From positions 36,328,585-36,392,584 of the forward strand of contig CM055102.1 of NCBI GenBank assembly GCA_029204225.1: 64,000 nucleotides of DNA, written 5' to 3'. The notes beneath the pieces were generated by a model that was given only the letters and a program-made list of their open reading frames with translations, was not told where the DNA came from and did not search any database. Below are positions 56,484 to 64,000 of the stretch, one piece after another (position 1 is the stretch's first letter; every line of letters starts with the position of its first letter). Position numbers and translations under genes: made by a program. Source of the stretch: Diphasiastrum complanatum (taxonomy: Eukaryota; Streptophyta; Lycopodiopsida; Lycopodiales; Lycopodiaceae).

Positions 56484-56867
56484 AAGCACCAGCTACTGAG
56501 AGAAAGCACATTGGCAAGGCTGTCAACTTCTCTAGCTCGGGTGGCAACATAAGCTAATTCGTCTGTTTCCATGAATCGAATTGGTGGACGATCATCTGGA
56601 GAAAATTTCCTGGTACCCATAAAATTAGCATAGGCCGCACCAAAAGTACCATCAGGCAAATCCCAGGCATGTGCAACAGAAGCAGATGTCACTCTTGGTC
56701 GCTCATGAAGAACCCTTTGACCTTCAAGACTACGTTTCATTCTAGCCAGAAGCCGATGAAAAGCATAGTTGCTCGTGGTTTCGTCCAGGCGCCGCAACTA
56801 AATCCGCCCTTGCAGGATTGAGAGCTACTCTCACTACTGATCCAACCGCCATTGCTGCCTGGTGCCA
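56484..56867 (-). pseudogene. COQ4: COQ4 (coenzyme Q biosynthesis) pseudogene fragment
   Basis: Minus strand. From 56867 the frame reads 'WHQAAMAVGSVVRVALNPAR' and 'ADLVAA'. One extra C near 56788 shifts the frame, then '[20 protein letters not shown]', '[20 protein letters not shown]', '[20 protein letters not shown]' and '[18 protein letters not shown]' follow. This is the N-terminal half of COQ4, a mitochondrial matrix-face protein of the CoQ synthome. The family zinc motif HDxxH(x11)E should come right after 'AREV', but here 'DSLAN' stands in its place and similarity dissolves into a (TC)(AC) tract. The frameshift, missing zinc motif and missing C-terminal half mark a dead fragment. No mitochondrial targeting sequence is evident upstream. 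A real split exon is less likely because of the frameshift. Confidence 0.88.
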
Positions 56868-56894
56868 TCTCTTCTTTCTGCTAACGATCCAACG

Positions 56895-57017
56895 CAGTTG
56901 CGTCGGTTGAGATTCGCTTAGCGTCGGTTGAGATTCTCTCTCTAAGCGTCGGCTACCTCTCTCTCTCTCTCTAAGCGTCGGCTACCTCTTTTCTCTCTCT
57001 ACCTTCACGTCGGCTAC

Positions 57018-57099
<82 letters not shown>

Positions 57100-57235
57100 A
57101 GCGTCGGCTACCTCTTCTCTCTCTCTCTCTACCTTCACGTCGGCTACCTCCTCTCTCTCTCTAAAATGCGTCGGTTGAGGTTTTTCTCTCTCTAAATTGC
57201 GTCGGTTGAGATTTTCTCTCTCTTTTCTCTCTCTA
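56895..57235. repeat. CT-rich array with GCGTCGGTTGAGATT and AGCGTCGGCTACCTC units
   Basis: Alternates long CT runs (one about 80 bp, 57018-57098) with short cores GCGTCGGTTGAGATT (56905-56935 and 57168-57210) and AGCGTCGGCTACCTC. The first core matches the 26-kb minisatellite. Confidence 0.9.
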
Positions 57236-57608
57236 GCCCGATCCCCTTCTATTTGCCGACGATTATTTTTTACTGTTGTCACAAATTTTTTGACGAGCAC
57301 CCAAATTACACCACGAGCAACCGATAAAAAAAAATTTGTCAACAATTTTTGGATTTTTGATGGTTCTTTCTATTCTTCTACGAGCATTGGAATGTTTCAT
57401 GGATTCCAAAAATTTTTATTGAATTCAATTTTGACTTTTCTTTAACCCCTTTATTCTAAGCTGTCTAAATTCAACTTACCTTTCATTCTTTAACTCTACG
57501 TAACTTTTTTATTTGAGCTCGGAATTCAGTGAAGTAAAAACAAAAAGTGTTCATAACGATAAGACAAATTCACCGAGACTATCCAAATTACTGCTGTAAC
57601 ACTTCAGA
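57236..57608. other. AT-rich spacer
   Basis: No recognisable gene or repeat. Confidence 0.4.
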
Positions 57609-58445
57609 ATGGGTGGTAAAGGAGAATAGACAGTGGATAAAAATAACCCACCTCAAGACAACTTGCCTACTGATGAAACGATGGAACAACTGCAGGTTTC
57701 AGACCAGCAAGAAAACATACTAAACAAGATGCAAGCCACACAAGATTTGATAGTGGCAATGTTGCAAAAAATGAGACAATATCGGCAAGAAATGAAACAA
57801 AATTGACAAGATAGTGAGATGAAATGGACAAAATTGTTTGATAGCCTAGCTGGTAGCCAAGAAAAGATTGCGGGAGCTAATCAAAGAGGTAATGAGCCAT
57901 GTACATTATTCCAACTACCATCTCCATCACAAAATGTAACATCTTCTCAAGATGTCCGGAGAATTGAAATGAACAAGGGAAAACAAGTATTACATAGTCA
58001 TAATGAATATCCGGTTAGACTTGGAAATCACAAGGGAATGTTGGAACAACGAGCACAACAATCTATAGCGACTAGAGGTGTGCCAACGAATGTTCATCAA
58101 AATGTCCAACAAACAGGTGAAGTTTCAAGGATCCAACATTTTGAGGATGAGGAACAATCTGATAATGGAAGTCAAGACACAAATCAAGGAGAGCACATTG
58201 ATAATGATCCCGAAGGAACAATCAACATTGGAAACTTGCTACAATCATGCCGTGGGAATCAAAATGGTAGTGATCAAGAGGAAATGTCTGGTATGGAAGA
58301 TCCAATGAAGAAAACGAATTCAAGTGAGGTGGCTTGGATAAGTCTAGATAGCTTGAGAGGTGGATCCACAACTCCAATTCAACTTCAAGTAGGAGAAGAA
58401 TCCATGGATCTATATATATGTGATGTACTCTCATTGAGAATATGA
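57609..58445 (+). pseudogene. Unknown Gln/Asn-rich ORF, gag-like
   Basis: From ATG at 57609 one frame is open except for stops at codons 7 and about 66. The last 208 codons (57819-58445) are uninterrupted. The protein is rich in Gln, Asn, Ser and Glu. An early helical part ('QENILNKMQATQDLIVAML') resembles the N-terminal coiled coil of plant gypsy gags, but there is no capsid motif or zinc knuckle. A host or retroelement origin cannot be decided. Confidence 0.35.
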
Positions 58446-60409
58446 TGAAATTTGTGTGTAATGCAAATTTGGAGACAAGCTCTTTGTGCCCTCTCTCTCT
58501 CCACGAGTTTTGTACTTTCCATTTTCTTTCTCTAGCCGAGTAGAGGCATTTATGATGCTTTGTCTTATGTTTTGTTGACAGATCTTGCTTGTAACACAAT
58601 AATATTGCTTGTATGATCAACATTCCTATTGACAACCAATGCTAGTCTGATCTTTATGGTGTTATTGTGCTTAGGAGATTAACATTGAAGCTGGCACACC
58701 ACAAGTCGGAGGCTCAGCTCTTTGTATTGGAAAATTACATAACTTGAAAATATCTCTTTGTCTGGGAAAGGCGTAGATTTGATATCGCTTTCGTAAAACC
58801 CAAGAACTTTATTAACTGGTGACAGAGGAGGCCTTTCTTTGAAATGTTCGTCCCTGTCGCTTTTGACTTTCGACTTTGGAACTCCTTTGAGCTCCTAATT
58901 TGTCCTTGATGCACTTTGTGTTGAGCTCCCTGAGCTCCAGATTTGATCAGTTCCGCATAGGTATCAAGGCTCCCTGAGCCAAAGGATTTATCGTTTGATT
59001 GCCCACTTTATGGTCCACTCCATGCCTTGTTGCTTCTGTACCTTGATTTCTCTCCTTGTCCCAGCCTGATCTTGATACTTTTCCTTTTTGGCTCTTTAAG
59101 GTAGGCAAAGATTGAGTACTCCGCAATGCACCTCTCACTTAGCTTGAAGTAGCTCTTTGAATCAGCCCAAATGTAACCATTGACCTCGTGGAGAGCCAAA
59201 GGGTCGCACCAGTTTGATCCGCATACGAACTATCTCTTCGCGTTTGTTTGAAGTACCATGTCCGTCGCGCAAAACTTGACTTTCACAATTCCATCACTGG
59301 TCAGTTGCCTCACAGTCAAAACAAGAAGTGTACATCGAGCTTGGCTTCAAGTTGCTCTCTTTGAATCAGACACATGCACCCAGAGTTTGCACTAGTCCAA
59401 TCTCAACGCGAACTGTCCCTTAGCGTCTATTCGAAATACCAAGTCTCTCATGCAAGACTCAACTTTCACAGTTCCTTCATTGATCAGCTGCCTTACACGT
59501 AATACAAACTAGCGTACTCATATGTTTCCTCATCATTGCTGGTCCAGAGAAAGCCTATAACAAGCTTTTCTTTCCACAACAAAAACTTGTCAACTTATAA
59601 GGTCCAAAGTTCGCTAGTCTCCTCATGTGAGTATGGCTAGGTCACCTGAATTTGCCCCCGTTTTGATCAACTTTCATTCAAAATTTGCCCCAAGAGAGAG
59701 GTGTGTGTGATAGTTCCCCTCCACTTATAAAATTAGCTGATCAGACTTAGAGTAGAGTTCTTCGGACAAAAAGCCTTTCCAACACTTTGCTTCCCATCTG
59801 CTAGGATTATGGCTCGATCCAACTTGTTGCCAATCTCTGAAGAGGATCCTAGTCTTTCCCCTTTGAGGAAAAACCCAACTGATACTGGATATCACCCATG
59901 CTCAGTGAGTTTCAGTTCCGAAGGTGGCCGTCCCAAAATGAAGACCAACTGCTCCATAGAAGATCTCCCCTAAAATTGCCCTTTCCAACTTTTTGACTTT
60001 CTGCTTGTGTCTGGTGGGCGTTGTCGCAAATGAAACTAACCCAAGAAACAGGCTAGCCATCCATCCTTTGCAAACATTAAGTCATTTCGTTGCCGTTCAT
60101 GTGCGAGTACTTGAACTGCAAATCCGCCCCACAGATTCTGTAGTCCTCTTTGTTTGATGGTATCAGCCTTCAAAAGAAAGGTTCCTTCTCGAGCCATCAG
60201 CTCCTTGTATCACAAGCAATCATGCAAACCAGGCAAAGCACGAGTACTAAGACTCACCACGAATACATACAAGTAAGACACTCAGGCAGGTTTACTAACA
60301 AGTAACAAAGACAAGGTCCCCCTTTGAGATGGTCCTGCCAACGGACCTTTGCCTGGCCGAGCCCATACAAATCGATCACAGAATTAGCCCACATAGGACA
60401 CCCCTCCAA
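58446..60409 (-). mobile_element. Non-coding internal region of a non-autonomous LTR element
   Basis: No zinc knuckle, protease, RT or integrase is visible in any frame. It lies on the internal side of the PBS at 61033-61044. It contains a diverged tandem duplication (59145-59320 and 59345-59510; shared GCTCTTTGAATCAG and ACTTTCACA.TTCC.TCA). Confidence 0.5.
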
Positions 60410-60970
60410 CTATCGTGCTTTCACCATTAAGCAGCACATTGTCTCAGTCATGCCCCACCACTTTTTGGCCGATAGCCCTTATAGCTAAACGATCGGCAAC
60501 TATCCTTGAATATACCACTCCCGTGGACGCACTCATGCTTTCACCGTTAGGCAGCACATTGCCTCAGTAACGCCCCCACCAAATCTAGTCAATAGCCCTT
60601 GTAGCTAAACGATTGGCAGCATACCACCCAAATCATGGACGCACCCGTGCTTTCACCGTTAGGCAGCACATTGCCTCAGTAATGCCCCCACCAAATTTGG
60701 TCGATAGCCCTTATAGCTAAACGAACGGTGGCTATCACGAATATGTCACCCCGCACCCCACAAGTCACAGACCGTGCTTACACCAACCTAATGACAGCAC
60801 ATTGCCTCATCTGTCCTATGTGTAGACGGCGCCAGGCCCGAACCGCGGAAACTGACCGTGCTTACACCTCAAGGGCAGCACTTTGACTCATCAAGCCCCT
60901 GTTCTGCCAACCACCCCGACCGTGGATGCACCCATGCTTACACTGTGGGCAACACCTTGCACAACAGTTG
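60410..60970. repeat. Decaying minisatellite of ~75-127 bp in the element leader
   Basis: About six units beginning CGTGCTT(T/A)CACC at about 60414, 60533, 60646, 60773, 60856 and 60932. The first three share AGCAGCACATTG.CTCAGT and GATAGCCCTT.TAGCTAAACG. The later ones shorten and diverge toward the PBS. Confidence 0.85.
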
Positions 60971-61032
60971 TCTTGATGAACCCCCAAACAGTGGCCATTT
61001 CCGTGAAATCCGCATAGCTGACCGGCCAGTCG

Positions 61033-61044
61033 GCTCTGATACCA
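61033..61044 (-). other. Primer-binding site, initiator tRNA-Met
   Basis: The minus strand reads TGGTATCAGAGC, perfect, two bases from the end of LTR copy B. It fixes the orientation of the LTR family as minus. Confidence 0.9.
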
Positions 61045-61046
61045 CA

Positions 61047-63440
61047 TGTAGCGCATGCATCCCAAAGGGAGCCAGGATCCACGACTTAGCTTTCCAGCCT
61101 TCAACTCTTGCCATCCAACCCACTTGACATACAAGCAGCCAACTCACCAACAACGATCAGACTTAACCAACTCCAAGCAAGCTGCCCGACATACATCAAA
61201 TTTAACCAACTCGAAGCTTCGTTACAAACGAGTAACATCCATTCCAAGCAAGCGGTCTGATTTACATCCGACTTAACCAACTAAAAGCTTCGTCACGAGC
61301 ACTGGAAGCCAACCTGGCGACACGCCAGATTGGACAGCCATAAACAGGTAACTTCCACCGAAGCAAGCCATCCAACTCAGTCGACAGGTTAGAGCCCGTT
61401 CCCCAAGAGCTTAACCCATTCACGTTCGTGCAAGGAACATTCAGAACCACAAGTCACGACACATATGGAGACAACCAGTATCTGGACCAAATGGTCCCGA
61501 CAGCATACCACTGGCACCGCGGACCGAATGGTCTCCGACAGCATACCGCTGGCGTCCCGGGATACGACCCTCAACTATGTGCCAATCTAAAAATTTGGAA
61601 ACAGCCTTACAACTGGCGCTTTTACAGAACACTGAAACTCAGAAGGTAATCAGAGTCAGTTTGAGAAAAATCCCACTTTATTGATAAATCTGAGAAGGTT
61701 ACATTTCAAGTGTGTGACCGACCCTAGTCTCCGGGGCGCTAGCATGCCAAGGTGTAGCGCAGGCATCCCAAAGGGAGCCGGGAACCACGACTTAGCTTCC
61801 CAGCCTTCAACTCTTGCCATCCAAACCCACTTGACATACAAGCAGCCAACTCGCCAACAACGATCAGACTTAACCAACATGAAGTTCCGAAAACCAACAT
61901 TGAGATCCAACCTGGCGCCATGCCAGATCGGGGGTCCCGATGTGGGTGACTTCCCTCCAAGCAAGCCGCCCGACATACATCAAACTTAACCAACTCGAAG
62001 CTTCGTTACAAACGAGTAACATCCATTCCAAGCAAGCGGTCTGACTTACATCAGACTTAACCAACTGAAAGCTTCGTCACGAGCGCTGGAAGCCAACCTG
62101 GCGCCACGCCAGACTGGACAGCCATAAACAGGTAACATCCACCCAAGCAAGCCATCCAACTCAGCCGACAGGTTAGAGCCCGTTCCCCAAGAGCTTAACC
62201 CATTCACGTTCATGCAAGGAACACTCAGAACCACAAGCCGCGACAGATATGGAAACAACCAGTTCCTGGACCAAATGGTCCCGACAGCATACCGCTGGCG
62301 CCACGGACCGAATGGTCCCGACGGCATACCGCTGGCGTCCCGGGATACGACCCTCAGCTATGTGCCAAATTAAAAATTTGGAAAGCGGCCTTACAACTGG
62401 CGCTTTTACCGAACACTGAAACCCAGAAGGTAATCAGAGTCAGTTTGAGGAAAATCCCACTTTATTGATAAATCTGAGAAGGTTACATTTCAAGTGTGTG
62501 ACCGACCCTAGTCTCCGGGGCGCTAGCATGCCAAGGCGAGAGCCATGACAACATTCCAGCAAGGGAGGCTGAGACTTGGTTGGAGCTCGCCCTGAGTCGC
62601 AACCCGCACTCCCCTATAGTATTGGTGTGATTCGGCACCCCCCCTCATACCAAGCACTCTACCCAAGCTGGTAAAGCACGTTTTTTCTCTCTCTAGGATT
62701 TTCTCTTTCTAGAAAGTCATTTTCTCTCTCTAGATTTTATTGATCCCCAGGCTTCCTTTAATCATGCCTAGATCGTGTGAGGTGATTGCACATCGATCTG
62801 AGCTCTCTGGACTTCGCTAGAACCGATCAAAGATTTTCAGCCATAGGAACTTGGCGCCGGCTGGATTCTGGTCACAGTGGCGCCGGGAGCGGCGCCGGCG
62901 CCATTGGCGCCGGGAGCAGCAGGGGCGCTGCTGGCGCCGGGGACATAGCTGGCGCCGATGGCGCCGCAAGTAAAGCTTGTAAAGGTAGCTTTACAACACA
63001 AGGTGAGAGCCATGACAACATTCCAGCAAGGGAGGCTGAGACTTGGTTGGAGCTCGCCCTGAGTCGCAACCCACACTCCCCTATAGTATTGGTGTGATTC
63101 GGCACCCCCCCTCATACCAAGCACTCTACCCAAGCTGGGATTTTCTCTGTCTAGAAAGTCATTTTCTCTCTCTAGATTTTATTGATCCCCAAGCTTCCTT
63201 TAATCATGCCTAGATCATGTGAGGTGATTGCACATCGATCTGAGCTCTCTGGACTCCGCTAGAACCGATCAAAGATTTTCAGCCATAGGAACTTGGCGCC
63301 GGCTGGATTCTGGTCACAGTGGCACCGAGAGCGGCGCCGGCACCATTGGCGCCGGGAGCAGCAGGGGCGCTGCTGGCGCCAGGGACATAGCTGGCGCCAG
63401 TGGCGCCAGAAACAAAGCTTGTAAAAGTAGCTTCACAACA
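61047..63440 (-). mobile_element. LTR copy B (5' LTR), split by nested LTR copy C
   Basis: On the plus strand it begins TGTAGCGCATGC at 61047 and breaks at 61752 within CAAGG. It resumes at 63004 (TGAGAGCCATGACAAC) and ends ...CTTCACAACA at 63440. Without the insert it is about 1.14 kb, with some internal deletions relative to copy C. On the minus strand the LTR ends directly before the PBS, so it is a 5' LTR. Confidence 0.88.
61753..62998 (-). mobile_element. LTR copy C, solo LTR nested in copy B, 5-bp target duplication
   Basis: 1246 bp, TGTAGCGCAGGC...TTTACAACA (plus strand), flanked by CAAGG at 61748-61752 and 62999-63003. It lies inside a copy of its own family and in the same orientation. 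Near 62850-62965 it holds about eight GGCGCC palindromes. ORFs through this segment are chance reading frames. Confidence 0.94.
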
Positions 63441-64000
63441 ACATTGAATGGGCCAGATCAGGTACTGTATGGAATTTCAGGTGCTGACACGTGTGAAATC
63501 CGCCAATTTTCAGATTGGTGATTCTTTCTCACTTCAGATCCAAATTTCAAGCAAATTAGCCCACTAGAAAGCTAGAAATGTGTAGAATCTAATGCAATTT
63601 GAATCATGATAGTTGGATAAGCCAATCAAAAGTTATAAGCTTTTGAAGAGTCGTAGGTAGGCCGCCTAGACCTGTGGCAAATCGTGTGTACATGTCATTT
63701 ATTGCTTGAATGATCACAAAAATCATCCAGAAGCTACACAATCTCATCTATATGTGATTTAAACAAAACTTACAGGTTCTAGGCAAATTGTTTCATACAA
63801 ATAGATTGTATTTGCGTCAATTTGACATTTTTGGAATATTTCACACGTGCGAAATTCAGCGACCCATAACTTTTGCCATACTTCATCTTTTTTTATGATT
63901 CAAATCTTGTTTTAGAGAGATTGTCAAGCTAGTGAGATCTATCTCACAGTTTTTTGCTAAGTCTTAGATAGGATTTGGTTCTGTACCCTTGATTGGTTCC
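63441..64000. other. Flanking spacer beyond LTR B
   Basis: AT-rich. ATTTCACACGTG and GCTGACACGTGTGAAAT words (63482 and 63838) form a dispersed inverted pair. No gene is recognised. Confidence 0.4.

Noticed and set aside
62848-62862. TTGGCGCCGGCTGG as a tRNA-Asp type PBS
   Set aside because: It lies within the LTR, and the true PBS of this family (tRNA-Met) is at 61033-61044.
62786-63097. Gly/Ala-rich ORFs repeated at 15280, 62786 and 63228
   Set aside because: Products of the GGCGCC cluster in the LTR; they are open by composition only.

Overview
The window is nuclear DNA of a land plant with a large, repeat-dominated genome. This rests on a DUF868 gene (a plant family), an Abraxas/FAM175-type gene, a COQ4 fragment, and many decayed Ty1/copia and Ty3/gypsy LTR retrotransposons. 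Gene density is very low, and there are very long (CT)n/(GA)n tracts and many degenerate minisatellites. A fern or another large-genome, non-crop lineage would fit, but I cannot fix the species from sequence alone.

Layout. 1-3.2 kb: 3' half of a broken copia element, its LTR and another LTR fragment. 3.2-6.1 kb: AT-rich DNA with two tandem duplications. 6.1-7.8 kb: DUF868 gene, intact, with a probable 5'UTR intron. 9-13 kb: AT-rich spacer holding a 429-bp hAT-type MITE with a perfect 8-bp target duplication. 13.5-14.2 kb: unknown ORFs. 14.3-15.5 kb: a solo LTR. 16.0-24.8 kb: a minus-strand Tat/Athila-like gypsy element (LTR, PBS, gag, protease, RNase H and integrase, but no reverse transcriptase). 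It is followed on the same strand by an unrecognised coiled-coil ORF, and the whole block lies inside one minisatellite array. 24.8-26.8 kb: three minisatellites. 28-31.5 kb: gypsy RT remnant, an LTR with PBS, huge CT/CA tracts and a diverged repeat.

32.9-48.3 kb: probable Abraxas-like gene. Its main coding exon is 34393-35772. I infer a small last exon at 48216-48281 beyond a 12.4-kb intron filled with gypsy fragments and a solo LTR with 5-bp target duplications. 50.3-55.6 kb: minus-strand copia remnants, with an RT deletion, an LTR, a second copia pol fragment, and a further LTR inserted into it. 56.5-56.9 kb: COQ4 pseudogene fragment. 56.9-57.2 kb: a CT-rich array sharing its core motif with the array at 26 kb. 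57.6-58.4 kb: unknown gag-like ORF. 58.4-63.4 kb: a non-autonomous LTR element with a minisatellite leader. Its LTR carries a second, nested copy of the same LTR family with a perfect target duplication.

Only two loci look like functional host genes (DUF868 and Abraxas-like); the pathways are unrelated. Everything else is transposon debris, simple repeats or unassigned spacer. All calls were made by eye from the sequence and its translations; no database search was run.
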